Below are positions 1 to 9,069 of a stretch of DNA of 64,000 nucleotides, one piece after another (position 1 is the first letter of the stretch; the number at the start of each line of letters is the position of its first letter). This DNA is from Flavisphingopyxis soli (lineage in GTDB: Bacteria; Pseudomonadota; Alphaproteobacteria; Sphingomonadales; Sphingomonadaceae), in assembly GCF_007995095.1 (NCBI RefSeq), contig NZ_VOPY01000001.1, positions 1,203,001 to 1,267,000 of the forward strand, in the 5' to 3' direction. The translations under genes and the position numbers were made by a program. The notes under the pieces were generated by a model. That model was not told the origin of the DNA. It did not search any database and saw only the letters and a list, made by a program, of their open reading frames with translations.

Positions 1-800
1 CTGTCGCCGACCGCTTGCTTCGCGGCGTCATAGCTCGAAAATGGCTGCGCAGCGCCTGCGGCGACGACGTCCGCATGATCATAATAGCGCTGGATGGTGA
101 GGCCGTCAGAGCTCTCGAGTGTCGGGGCGGACCGGCGGTGAGATTGAGCGGCGTCGGTCGTGATCGACATCCACGTTCCGGGCTCGAGCTTGAAGATTCC
201 ACGGTAGATGCTGAGCGGAGCCGGGATATAGCCGCGCCCCAGCATGACACGCAGTGCAGCGGGATCGATCGGGTTGTCAAACCCGGGCAATACGGTGAGC
301 GCCTTGAGCTCCGAGCCGAACGCAAAACCGGCAGCGGTCCAACCATAATACAACGGCTTTTCGCCGAAGCGGTCGCGCGCCAGCGACAGGCGGCGTTCGG
401 CCTTGTCCCACAGCGCGATCGCGAACATGCCTTCGAGGCGGGCGAGCGTGTCGGCAAATCCCCAATGCGCGATCGCCGCGAGCAGGACCTCGGTATCCGA
501 ATGGCCGCGCCACGCGGGCGCGGCGCCAGCGGTTTCGAGGTCTCGGCGAAGTGAGCGGAAATTATAGATCTCGCCGTTATAAACGGTGACATAGCGTTCG
601 TCGAACGAGGTCATCGGCTGATGGCCGGCGCTTGATAGGTCGAGGATCGCTAACCGCCGGTGGCCCAGGGCAACGTGCCCGTCGTCGCTGGTCCAGAGGC
701 CGCGATCATCGGGGCCACGATGGGCGAGCGCATCGGCCATTGCCCAACCGGTTTCCGCAAAGATCGGACGCGGAGCAATCAAACCGGCGATTCCGCACAT
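1..800 (-). CDS. asnB: Asparagine synthase-type glutamine amidotransferase, N-terminal part (runs off the left edge)
   Basis: Transfers the amide nitrogen of glutamine, classically to aspartate to make asparagine; in polysaccharide loci such proteins are often used to amidate sugars. The protein begins MCGIAG, placing the catalytic Cys at residue 2 as in Ntn-type class II amidotransferases, followed by HRGPDDRG, YNGEIYNFR, RDRFGEKPLYYG and FGSELKAL, all typical of the glutaminase domain (about residues 1-200). About 266 codons are visible; the ATP-pyrophosphatase synthetase domain lies beyond the window. The start at 800 is fixed because Cys2 must follow Met1. It diverges from the EpsG-like gene, and the 283 bp between them should hold both promoters. 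Its place beside capsule genes suggests a role in the polysaccharide, but housekeeping asparagine synthesis is possible. Confidence 0.93.
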   Translation of the reverse strand, partial: MCGIAGLIAPRPIFAETGWAMADALAHRGPDDRGLWTSDDGHVALGHRRLAILDLSSAGHQPMTSFDERYVTVYNGEIYNFRSLRRDLETAGAAPAWRGHSDTEVLLAAIAHWGFADTLARLEGMFAIALWDKAERRLSLARDRFGEKPLYYGWTAAGFAFGSELKALTVLPGFDNPIDPAALRVMLGRGYIPAPLSIYRGIFKLEPGTWMSITTDAAQSHRRSAPTLESSDGLTIQRYYDHADVVAAGAAQPFSSYDAAKQAVGD

Positions 801-1083
801 GATCGACCTCATCACTGTAGTTCTAAAGCAAAATGCGATGTCGGCGAGCGGGCGGACCTAGTTTGCGATCGATAGCGTCGAGCTGCGATATTGGCAATGT
901 CGCGACCGCTACCGCCGTCCATTCCAGGCAACGTTTTTCAATCGCCGCGGGCAGTTCCGACTCCCGCACAGCGCTACATCTAGGGACCAGTACGGACTTG
1001 AGTAGCGATGGGGCTTGCCCTATCGCTTGCCGCGCCGCGAGACGATTTCAACCCTTTACCGTCCGCCCGGGATTCCTTGGCCT

Positions 1084-2184
1084 ATGCTGATCTATTGGCT
1101 CTTGTTGGCGCTGCCCGCATTTTTGGCGCTGGTCGGATTGCGCAGACAAGAGGCCAGCACACGAGGTGGCACCAGTCGCGCACAGTCGAACACCGTGTTC
1201 ATCGGCGGCTTCCTGATGGTCGTGTTCTGGGTGTTTTATAACCTGATTTCGGGCCTGCGCTACCAAGTCGGCGGGGATTGGTTTGCGTATATCAATATGA
1301 TTGATCGGGTCCGCGAAGACAACTTCCTCGAAGCGCTGTTCGAAACCGATGTCGGTTTCGGAATGACGACATGGGTAATGACGCGCCTCGGGCTGGGTAT
1401 CGGCGTCATGAACTTCATTTGTTCCGGAATTCTCTCACTCGGCGTGCTTCGCTTGGCGAGGCGGACGCAACATCCCTGGCTGGCGATAACTGCAGCCGTG
1501 CCGTATCTTCTGATCGTGGTCGGCATGGGCTACGTCCGGCAGGCAGCGGCGATCGGGTTTATCCTGTTCGCCATCAACGCACTGATCGACAAGCGCAGCG
1601 GGGTGGCCTTCGTCTATCTCGTTATGGCGACCGCGTTCCATGTCAGCGCTCTGATCATGGTCCCGTTTCTTGCCGTTGCATATGTTCGTAATCTTCCCTG
1701 GACGATCGTCATCATGTTCATTCTGGCAGTCGCCGGATATTTCCTGCTGAGTGGGACCGAGCGATTTGAGCAAGTCCAGGACGGCTATATCGACGCCGGA
1801 TATGCATCCAGCGGAGCTCTAGTCCGGATCTTGATGAATGTCGGCCCTGCGATCGTGTTTCTCTATGTGAAGGACCGGTTGCCGGTCTCACTGCTCGAAA
1901 AGAAGATATGGATGTTGATCAGCATGGCCTCGATCGGCCTCGCGGTGATCCTGCCGTTGAGCCCGTCGTCTACCGTCGTCGATCGCCTCGGCCTGTTGTT
2001 TTCTCCGATTCAGATCTATGTTTTCGGCTATTTGCCGCAAGCGTTGAACATTCCACTGCGCAGGTCGGGACTGATGATCATGGCGGTCGTCGCCTATTGC
2101 GTAACGATCCAGCTCATCTGGCTTAACTTTGCCGACAATGCCGGCGCCTGGGTGCCATATTATTCTGTCTTATCGGGAACTTGA
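1084..2184 (+). CDS. EpsG-family polysaccharide polymerase-like membrane protein
   Basis: A 366-residue integral membrane protein with about ten hydrophobic segments along its length, no soluble domain, and the layout of the EpsG family, which is thought to polymerise exopolysaccharide repeat units (Wzy role). It opens MLIYWLLLALPAFLAL and contains the short loop YQVGGDWFAYINM after the second or third segment, a 'GxDW..Y' motif common in EpsG proteins. I chose the ATG at 1084 because the membrane segment starts there; an in-frame TTG at 1015 would add 23 residues without resemblance to the family. The glycosyltransferase gene follows four bases after its stop, so the two are likely co-transcribed. 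Function is inferred from the family; it could also act in another step of glycan assembly. Confidence 0.8.
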   Translation: MLIYWLLLALPAFLALVGLRRQEASTRGGTSRAQSNTVFIGGFLMVVFWVFYNLISGLRYQVGGDWFAYINMIDRVREDNFLEALFETDVGFGMTTWVMTRLGLGIGVMNFICSGILSLGVLRLARRTQHPWLAITAAVPYLLIVVGMGYVRQAAAIGFILFAINALIDKRSGVAFVYLVMATAFHVSALIMVPFLAVAYVRNLPWTIVIMFILAVAGYFLLSGTERFEQVQDGYIDAGYASSGALVRILMNVGPAIVFLYVKDRLPVSLLEKKIWMLISMASIGLAVILPLSPSSTVVDRLGLLFSPIQIYVFGYLPQALNIPLRRSGLMIMAVVAYCVTIQLIWLNFADNAGAWVPYYSVLSGT

Positions 2185-2188
2185 TCCC

Positions 2189-3319
2189 GTGCCGGCTTCC
2201 CGTAATACACTCCTTTTATCGGCCAATATCGCATGGAATATTGTCAATTTCCGGATGGGGCTGATTGCCGCGCTGCAATCCGACGGGTGGACGATCGTGG
2301 TTTGCGCGCCGAACGACCGCGATAGCGAGGCTCAGCTGGCACGCCTCGGCATCCGGTTCGTTCCGATGCCGATCGATGCCAAGGGGCTCTCATCGATAGC
2401 CGACTTACGCACCTTTCTTGCTTATCGCGATATCATGCGGACGGTCCGCCCCGATGCCTTTCTCGGTTGGACGATCAAGCCCAATATTTATGGCGGGCTG
2501 GCAGCACGAAGTCTGGGCATACCCGCAATCGCCAATATTTCGGGTCTGGGCACCGCCTTCATCCGCGATAACATGCTAACCAAAGTCGTCAGTGGCCTCT
2601 ACCGGTTCGGACTAGCGCGGGCGAGGACGGTATTTTTCCAGAACGCAACCGATCGCGACCTGTTCGTCGAACGATCAATGGTCCGCGAGCGACAGACTTG
2701 CCTTCTGCCCGGCTCTGGCATTGACCTTGCCCGCTTTGCGACAGCCGAGCCGGACTTGCGCGAAAAAGGCCATTTCCTCATGATTGCGCGGTTGCTCGGC
2801 GACAAGGGCGTGCGCGAATTCGTCGCAGCGGCCCGCCTGTTAAAGGCGCGCGGACTTAGAGCTCGTTTCGGACTCCTGGGATTTCTCGACGTCGCCAACC
2901 GCACGGCGATCACGCGCAGCGAAGTCGACGCGTGGGTAGCCGAAGGGCTGATCGACTATCACCCGCCAGTCGAGGACGTGCGCGCAATGATTGCCACCGC
3001 CGACGCTGTGGTCCTGCCTTCGTATCGCGAAGGCACATCGCGCGTATTGCTTGAAGCGTGCGCTTTGGCGCGACCGGTCATCGCGACCGATGTTCCGGGG
3101 TGCCGCGAAATCGTCGATGACGGGGTCAACGGCTTTCTCTGTGCGGCGCGCGATCCCGTTTCGCTCGCCGCGGCGATGGAAAAGCTGCTGAAGCTCGACG
3201 ATGGACAATGGATAGCAATGGCCAGCGCGGCGCGGCTCAAGGTCGAGGCAGAATTTGCCGAGCAACGCGTCTTCGATGCCTATCGCGTTGCACTGGCGGA
3301 TATGGCTCCGACGCACTGA
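2189..3319 (+). CDS. Family 4 glycosyltransferase
   Basis: A retaining GT-B fold sugar transferase of 376 residues that would add one sugar from a nucleotide-sugar donor to the growing lipid-linked repeat unit at the inner face of the membrane. The N-terminal Rossmann-like half starts TLLLSANIAWNIVNFRMGL and contains GWTIKPNIYGGLAAR; the C-terminal half has the donor site with the E-x7-E signature in PSYREGTSRVLLEACA followed by RPVIATDVPGCREIV, as in CapM/PglA-type enzymes. I prefer the GTG at 2189, four bases after the upstream stop; the ATG at 2129 would give a 56-base overlap and an N-terminus unlike the family. Sugar specificity cannot be read from the sequence. It ends 21 bases before the convergent ligase-type gene. 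Confidence 0.9.
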   Translation: MPASRNTLLLSANIAWNIVNFRMGLIAALQSDGWTIVVCAPNDRDSEAQLARLGIRFVPMPIDAKGLSSIADLRTFLAYRDIMRTVRPDAFLGWTIKPNIYGGLAARSLGIPAIANISGLGTAFIRDNMLTKVVSGLYRFGLARARTVFFQNATDRDLFVERSMVRERQTCLLPGSGIDLARFATAEPDLREKGHFLMIARLLGDKGVREFVAAARLLKARGLRARFGLLGFLDVANRTAITRSEVDAWVAEGLIDYHPPVEDVRAMIATADAVVLPSYREGTSRVLLEACALARPVIATDVPGCREIVDDGVNGFLCAARDPVSLAAAMEKLLKLDDGQWIAMASAARLKVEAEFAEQRVFDAYRVALADMAPTH

Positions 3320-3340
3320 ATCTCGGTTCGCAGTGACCGA

Positions 3341-4726
3341 TTAGGCGCGTCGGCGGCGCGATCGGTGGCGTGTCTCATCGACCGGGACTACGGGACGGGC
3401 GATGCAAGCAGCCAGAAATGCGAAGATCGTCGCGATCGCAGCCGTTCGGATCGGATAATCGACGATGCTATGCGCGGCGACGAGGACAATTCCCATCGCG
3501 GCGGCCAAGCAATATTGCGGGTAGGTTACGCGCGTTGTCGCCAGCCAGCGGATCCGGCGGACGAACCACAATCCGAAAATTGCCAGCAACGCCAGGCCGA
3601 CGAGCCCGAAATCGGATAACAGTTCGAGATAATCGTTATGCGCATGATTGACGAAAACCGTCGTCACGCGGTCGATCGGTTCGATGCCTGCATAGCTCCA
3701 GCGAAAGCTACCCAGCCCGTATCCGACGGGAAAGGAATCGACGATCATGTGCCACGTATTGCGCACGTAATCGACGCGTTCTTCTCCCTTGAGCGGATCG
3801 AACGCCAAACCCGCCAGTCGGTTCGACAACAGCCAGATGCTGGCCAAAACCGCTCCAGCAACGATCGCGGACAAAGCCATCAATCGAGGCAAGGAAAGCC
3901 GGATTGCCGTACGAACTCGATCGTTACGCAACAACCAGTAGGCCACCGCCGCAATACTCAATCCATAGCCCGCGACCGACTTGTTGAGGATCAGGTTGAT
4001 GACGAAAAACAGGAAAACTACCGCGCGCAGAACCTGCCAAGCGAGACCGTTGCCGCGCCGGTCAGCACGTTGACCAAAAGGCATTTCGGCCGACAGAACG
4101 AGGGCGATCAGGAACAGCGTCGCGAGATGGTTGCTGTTGGCGAAAAAGCCGACCGAAGTGCCGTAGTTGGTGATTGCATAGAAATAGGCAGGTCCTGACA
4201 TTCCCTGCGAGAGCTGGATGAGACCGACCAGTGAACTCAGCACGGCAAAGCCGATAATACTCCAGAGCGTCGCTTCGCGCGATCGTTCGCTCGCGCGCAA
4301 CGTCAGCGCCAAAACCGCGAAAGGCGGCAATAAGGCGAATATAGAAACCAGCGCCTCCGTCGGCTGAATGCTGATCGAACGCCAATTGTCGGTCATTGCC
4401 AGCAACGCGTCGCTTTCTTCGACCGAACCGCGACCGGGCAAGGCATGCCAGATAACGGGGGGGAGTGGAATCCAACTGATCAACACCCACGCGACGGCCA
4501 GCGCGAACGCCACATACAGGAGACGTGCGTCAAGCGGTGCATTGGCCGAGTGTTCGACGGATTTAGGGGTCCAAAACAGTCTGGCGAGAATCGCGACCGC
4601 GATCACTTGCAACACCGCATTGCCGACGAACCCCGCCGCACTGGCGCCGCCGAGCAGCAGGCACAGCACAAGGTAGGCAGGCAGGAGCGCGGTCTTCAGA
4701 TGCTTTGTATTTAACAAGGCGGACAA
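3341..4726 (-). CDS. O-antigen ligase / Wzy-type polymerase family membrane protein
   Basis: A 461-residue polytopic inner-membrane protein with about a dozen hydrophobic segments and a long periplasmic loop that carries the Wzy_C signature: VNHAHNDYLELLSDFGLVGL near residue 370, just before another membrane helix. Members of this family either ligate finished O-chains to lipid A-core or polymerise repeat units using undecaprenyl-linked substrates. The loop ahead of the signature (YVRNTWHMIVDSFPVGYGLG) is also typical. The basic C-terminus ends RHRSRRRRA. It lies two bases after the TPR gene and is the last gene of the minus-strand export operon. With the EpsG-like protein it gives the locus two polymerase-type proteins, so one may be a ligase. 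Confidence 0.87.
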   Translation of the reverse strand: MSALLNTKHLKTALLPAYLVLCLLLGGASAAGFVGNAVLQVIAVAILARLFWTPKSVEHSANAPLDARLLYVAFALAVAWVLISWIPLPPVIWHALPGRGSVEESDALLAMTDNWRSISIQPTEALVSIFALLPPFAVLALTLRASERSREATLWSIIGFAVLSSLVGLIQLSQGMSGPAYFYAITNYGTSVGFFANSNHLATLFLIALVLSAEMPFGQRADRRGNGLAWQVLRAVVFLFFVINLILNKSVAGYGLSIAAVAYWLLRNDRVRTAIRLSLPRLMALSAIVAGAVLASIWLLSNRLAGLAFDPLKGEERVDYVRNTWHMIVDSFPVGYGLGSFRWSYAGIEPIDRVTTVFVNHAHNDYLELLSDFGLVGLALLAIFGLWFVRRIRWLATTRVTYPQYCLAAAMGIVLVAAHSIVDYPIRTAAIATIFAFLAACIARPVVPVDETRHRSRRRRA

Positions 4727-4728
4727 TC

Positions 4729-5946
4729 CTAATCGATGGCGATGCGGGAAAAGCGCATACGGAAGGGTTGCGAACCGACTTCAGGAATGCCGCTCAAGGT
4801 AATGTTCTGAAACGCACAACCGCTCGCGGGTATCGAGAAACTGGTTTGTTTCGTCGCGGGCTTTGCGGTCATCGCGAAAACTATCCGGGCTAACGGTCGA
4901 TCGTCACCCGCACAGCTCACATCCCAGCGCATCGTCCCTCCGATTTCGGGAACGTCGATTGCCTTGCCGACAATTGTCAGGCGGTGAGACCCCGGCGCCA
5001 TCCGAACCGTCTGTTGAGTTGCCTCGACAATCGTATCGGAAAACACTTCGACGTCGAGCGCGACCGGGCCGGCCGCATTCTCGTGTGTGAATTCCGCAAC
5101 CACCCCGCTGTTGTTGATGAGCTGCCAACGAAATGCTGCCGGACCCGGCCGGCCTTGAAAATGGGGATCAAAAACGTTGCCCGACTTTTGTGCGTCCGGC
5201 GAGCGCCGCCAAATTGCATAGGCGGTCTCGATGCTACCGCGTTGCGCCAGTCGATCAATTTGGTCCCAGCGAATCTGCTTGTCCACCCCGGGCTGGTTGA
5301 GCAGCTCCGTCATGAAGGGCTCGGCTTCGGCGACCTGGCTAGCTTGCGCCAAAAACCTCTTGCGAACATCGGGGTAAGCATTGAGCCTTGAAATCAGCTT
5401 ATGTTCCGGATCGCGCACCAAAAGGACGACGAGGGCCTTTAGGAGAAGCTTGTCCTGATCGGGACGTAGGCGCGCGAGTCGAACGATCTGGGTTACCGCG
5501 TCGTTGGCGCGACGCGCCTCGATGAGGTTCTTAATCAGGTGAAGCCGGGGAGCCGGCGAACGCGGATCAAGCCGAACCGATCGTTCGAACAGGGTAATCG
5601 CCTTCTCGGTATCCCCGATCCGTTCGAACATCGATCCCGCAAGCATGAACGGCCAGTTGTCGAGAGGATCGAGCCTGTGTGCCTCGCTGGCGACGGCAAA
5701 AACTGTATTGGGGTCGTGCTTCTTCCAGTCGATGTCCTGCACGACAAGGTTCTCGTCGAGGAGATCGAGGGCGCCCTCGGACGGCCAGACCAGCTTGCTC
5801 AGCCCCAAGGAAACGTGGCTGTTGACGGCGATCTGGACCAGCATGTTGCGCGCCACCAGCGCAATCAGGACGACGGCGAAACAGCTAACGAATATCCGGC
5901 GAATTAGGACAGACGACGAACGGGCGCCGGATAAGGGCTGGTCCAT
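4729..5946 (-). CDS. Membrane-anchored TPR protein with C-terminal beta domain
   Basis: 405 residues. One N-terminal membrane anchor (about residues 17-40, IFVSCFAVVLIALVARNML) leaves the rest in the periplasm. Residues about 80-170 contain tetratricopeptide-like helices (PFMLAGSMFERIGDTEKAI, then SPAPRLHLIKNLIEARRANDAV). The last 150 residues look like a beta-sandwich with two cysteines (DVSCAGDD and ASGCAFQN) that could form a disulfide; the fold resembles carbohydrate-binding modules but this is only an impression. Start and stop are tightly packed: its ATG overlaps the autokinase stop by one base (TAATG) and the ligase-type gene begins two bases after it, so it is translationally coupled to the export machinery. 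Likely a scaffold in assembly or export; no enzyme motif is visible. Confidence 0.75.
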   Translation of the reverse strand: MDQPLSGARSSSVLIRRIFVSCFAVVLIALVARNMLVQIAVNSHVSLGLSKLVWPSEGALDLLDENLVVQDIDWKKHDPNTVFAVASEAHRLDPLDNWPFMLAGSMFERIGDTEKAITLFERSVRLDPRSPAPRLHLIKNLIEARRANDAVTQIVRLARLRPDQDKLLLKALVVLLVRDPEHKLISRLNAYPDVRKRFLAQASQVAEAEPFMTELLNQPGVDKQIRWDQIDRLAQRGSIETAYAIWRRSPDAQKSGNVFDPHFQGRPGPAAFRWQLINNSGVVAEFTHENAAGPVALDVEVFSDTIVEATQQTVRMAPGSHRLTIVGKAIDVPEIGGTMRWDVSCAGDDRPLARIVFAMTAKPATKQTSFSIPASGCAFQNITLSGIPEVGSQPFRMRFSRIAID

Positions 5947-8153
5947 TACTGATCCTGGCGGCGCGAGTTGATCCAGCGGGCCGAGTCAGCATGCGAAGCC
6001 GAATCCTTTTCTGCACCATAGCCATAGCCATAGCTGTCACCGTAGCCGTAATTGTAGCTGTAGCTGTCTTCCGACACGTCATATTTGGTGACCACGGCGC
6101 CGACGACATAGGCGCCGACCTTACGCAGCGCGGCGAGCGAATTCTGCACGTGCGGAACGCGGATCTTGTTCGCCTGAACAATCAAGATGGTCGCTTCGCA
6201 CATCGATGCCAGCGCGGGTGCGTCGACCAGCGAGAGCAGGGGCGGGGCGTCGAACACGACGACATCGAAGCGCTCGGCAAGTTCGCTGACCAGCTCGCGA
6301 ATGCGCTCGCCCGAAAACAGTTCCGATGGATTGGGCGGGGCACCGCCCGTCAGGATGAGCGAAACGCCATGATCGCCCGCGACGATAGCTTGGTCGATCG
6401 TCGCAGTTCCGGTCAGCAGGTTCGACAAGCCGGCGACGCTCTTGTGCGAACCTTCGACGCGGAAGGTGGGACGCCGCAAATCCGCATCGACCAGCAGGAC
6501 GCGCTTACCCGCTCTGACAAAGCTGCGTGCCAGCCCATAAGAGGTCGAAGATTTGCCTTCTTCGGGCAGGGTGCTGGTAACGACCAGCGTCCTGGGTATG
6601 CCATGGCTTGTTGCCAGGCGCAGGACGTTGGCGATGTTGAGATAGGCTTCGGTAATCGGAGACTTCGGATCGTTGAGCAGTTTTGCGATTGGCGTGTCGT
6701 CGTTGACCAGCGGAACGGTGCCCAAGGCTTTCAATCCCAATCGGCTTTCGACGTCTCGAGGACCCGAAATGCGCTCGTGGAGGAGATCGTACCCGAAGCT
6801 TCCGACAAAACCGGCGATCAGTCCGAGTGCCAGCCCGACGACAAGGTTGAGCGGAATGATCGGCCACACGGGGCTGCCCGGGACCTGGGCACGATCGACA
6901 ACGGCGACTTCATTGTCGCCGACGCTGCCCGCGACGCCGACTTCCTTGTAGCGTTGCAGGAGGGCGTCATACAGTTCGCGGTTGGTATCGACGTCGCGCG
7001 ACAGGATGGTGTATTGTGCGCCTTCGCCGCGTTCGCGCAGCATCGATGCCTTGACCGCATCGAGTCGGCGTTCGAGTTCCTGCTCTTCGCCAAGCGCGGT
7101 AAGATATTCGGCGCGATAGGTCGACGTACGTTCGCCGCCCTGGGTTGCTTGGGTCTTGGCTATTTCTTTTTCGGTTGCGGCAATGCGATCGCGGACCGAT
7201 CCCAGTTCGGGGTAGCCAGGCAGGAATGTCTTGGCCAGTTCGCCCTCCTGCGTCCGCAGCTTGGCCAACTCGCCGCGCAGGTCTGTTACCGCGCTGTCGC
7301 TTACAGGTGCACGCGACATGTTGCGCAGCTTCTGTTCGGCGGCGATCCTGCGCTGCTGTGCCTCGGCCAGTGTTTCAGCGAGTGATTTGAGCTCGACGTT
7401 GCTGATCGATTGCGAGGTCAGCGTGCCGTCGGCACTGTTTCCCTGGATCGTTACGATGCCCTTCTCGCGCTCGAATGCGAGCAGGTACTTCTCCGACGAT
7501 TCAAGTCGGTCACGAATCGTCTGCAACTGGCCCTCTAGGAACTTGCGGACGAACGCGGTCTGTTCGAGACGGCGGTCGAGATTGGCCTGGATGAAATTGT
7601 CCGCCACTGCGTTGACGATCTGGGCAGCCTTGGCCGGCTGTCCATAAGTGAAATGAAGGTCGACGAGGCGGCTTTGCCGGACGGGCGCGACTTCCAGATT
7701 GCCACTGACGACCGCGGCAGCGATCTTGAGACGCGTATCGCGCGGCAGCGACTGATCGACGAATTCGCTATCGCCGGCTAGATTGAGGTCGCGCACGACG
7801 CGCTCGGCCAGCGATCGCGCCTCGAGCAGGCCCAAGGCGGTCTGGTCGGTGGTGATATCGCGCTGAACGGACTGCCGCACATCGCCTTTGTCGAGCACCT
7901 TGGTTGGCTCCGGATTGACCTGAAGGCGGGCGGTCGCTTCGTACTGGGGTGGCGTAACCAACGCGAGAGCGAGGCCCAACAGAAGCCCTGCCAGGCCAAA
8001 ACCGGCAATGATCCACATATGACGTTTGGCCGTCGCAAGCATCTGCAATGCGATCATCGGCGTGCCGCTATCGTCGCCGCCCTGGTAAAAGGCGGCGTTC
8101 TGTTCGGGGCCGTTGATCGGCCTCATCGCACCTGTCGCCGCTGCTTCGTTCAT
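5946..8153 (-). CDS. Wzc/ExoP-like polysaccharide co-polymerase and tyrosine autokinase
   Basis: 735 residues, the length usual for fused Wzz plus BY-kinase proteins that control chain length and couple polymerisation to export. Seen in order: N-terminal membrane helix (about 46-68), periplasmic coiled-coil region with GNVR-type segments (about 180-420), a second helix (about 435-460), then the cytoplasmic kinase with Walker A TLPEEGKSSTSYG (about 530), LLVDADLRRP and a Walker B-type VVVFDAPPLL (about 635). The C-terminus (about 695-715) is a tyrosine/glycine-rich stretch, YSYNYGYGDSYGYGYG, the autophosphorylated tail of this family. It follows the Wza-like gene by 67 bp and overlaps the TPR gene by one base. 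Phosphorylation state would regulate the complex; that part is family knowledge. Confidence 0.94.
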   Translation of the reverse strand: MNEAAATGAMRPINGPEQNAAFYQGGDDSGTPMIALQMLATAKRHMWIIAGFGLAGLLLGLALALVTPPQYEATARLQVNPEPTKVLDKGDVRQSVQRDITTDQTALGLLEARSLAERVVRDLNLAGDSEFVDQSLPRDTRLKIAAAVVSGNLEVAPVRQSRLVDLHFTYGQPAKAAQIVNAVADNFIQANLDRRLEQTAFVRKFLEGQLQTIRDRLESSEKYLLAFEREKGIVTIQGNSADGTLTSQSISNVELKSLAETLAEAQQRRIAAEQKLRNMSRAPVSDSAVTDLRGELAKLRTQEGELAKTFLPGYPELGSVRDRIAATEKEIAKTQATQGGERTSTYRAEYLTALGEEQELERRLDAVKASMLRERGEGAQYTILSRDVDTNRELYDALLQRYKEVGVAGSVGDNEVAVVDRAQVPGSPVWPIIPLNLVVGLALGLIAGFVGSFGYDLLHERISGPRDVESRLGLKALGTVPLVNDDTPIAKLLNDPKSPITEAYLNIANVLRLATSHGIPRTLVVTSTLPEEGKSSTSYGLARSFVRAGKRVLLVDADLRRPTFRVEGSHKSVAGLSNLLTGTATIDQAIVAGDHGVSLILTGGAPPNPSELFSGERIRELVSELAERFDVVVFDAPPLLSLVDAPALASMCEATILIVQANKIRVPHVQNSLAALRKVGAYVVGAVVTKYDVSEDSYSYNYGYGDSYGYGYGAEKDSASHADSARWINSRRQDQ

Positions 8154-8220
8154 TACATAACCTCGAAATCAGGAAGGGTTTTGTTGGACACCGCAGTCGG
8201 TATCTCGACAGAGACCCTCG

Positions 8221-8928
8221 TCAAAAACCGGTAGCGATCTGGAATATGCCAAGCAACGGCACGATCGATAAAGCATCGTGGAGCGTGCGCTTCAGCGCGG
8301 ATCCGTCCATCAGGACCTCGTCGCCGGGATAGATCGTCGGATTGGGGTCGAGCCCGGCTGCAATCCGCTTGTAGTTGAATGCCGCGACGTTGCGCTGACC
8401 GTCGATCGTCCGGAAGACCACGACGCGGCTGCTGTTGGCGTATTCATCAGGGCCCGACGCGCGCGAAACGAGTTGCAGCAGGCTCGACGCGCCGATGACT
8501 TCATAGAGGCCGGGCTGCTTGACCGAGCCGCCGACCAGGACCTGCTGCTGCTTGATCTCGGTCAGCTGGATCGTCACCCGGGGATCGCGAATATAACGGG
8601 CGGCGTACGCATTTTCGATCCGCGTCGTGAGCTGGTCGCTGGTCATGCCAGCCGCCGCGATCGAACCGATCAGCGGCAGATTGACGATTCCCGACAATTC
8701 GACCTGGTAATCACCCGTCAGGTCGGGAACGCGGAACACCGTCATCTTGAACTTGTCGAGCGCGTTGATGCGATAATCGGTGTCGGTCTGAACGACTGGG
8801 GTGGGATCGGCCACGCCGAAACTTGCTGGATTGACCGGAATATCGCCGCGAGGCGACGAACAGCCGACGAGCAGCAAAAACAGGCTGGCGAACACGACCG
8901 ACAGGCCGAGGCGGGAGAAATCGAACAC
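8221..8928 (-). CDS. Wza/GumB-type polysaccharide export outer-membrane lipoprotein
   Basis: Forms the outer-membrane exit channel for exopolysaccharide and interacts with the Wzc-like protein encoded next. The GTG at 8928 gives a 22-residue lipoprotein signal ending LLLVGC with the lipidated Cys at residue 23; an AGGAG lies 11 bases upstream. A TTG 25 codons further upstream is open but would bury the signal. After the signal come the poly-export domain (YRINALDKFKMTVFRVPDLTGDYQVELSGIV) and SLBB-type beta-grasp repeats (KQQQVLVGGSVKQPGLYEV). The mature protein is about 213 residues, on the short side compared with E. coli Wza, as is normal for GumB/ExoF-like members. It precedes the autokinase in the same orientation. 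Confidence 0.92.
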   Translation of the reverse strand: MFDFSRLGLSVVFASLFLLLVGCSSPRGDIPVNPASFGVADPTPVVQTDTDYRINALDKFKMTVFRVPDLTGDYQVELSGIVNLPLIGSIAAAGMTSDQLTTRIENAYAARYIRDPRVTIQLTEIKQQQVLVGGSVKQPGLYEVIGASSLLQLVSRASGPDEYANSSRVVVFRTIDGQRNVAAFNYKRIAAGLDPNPTIYPGDEVLMDGSALKRTLHDALSIVPLLGIFQIATGF

Positions 8929-9069
8929 TGGCTTGGCGACTCCTGAAACGAACAAATTTACGTGCCGTCGATACGCGGCGTCGCAATGCTCAAAACTTAG
9001 CAAGCCAATCGTCCGATTGGCAATCTTTTCTCTATTGTCATGACGAACGTAGGACGTTGAATCGCCTGC

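Noticed and set aside
833-1090. Small plus-strand frame between the amidotransferase and the EpsG-like gene
   Set aside because: No family likeness, and the region should hold the two divergent promoters.
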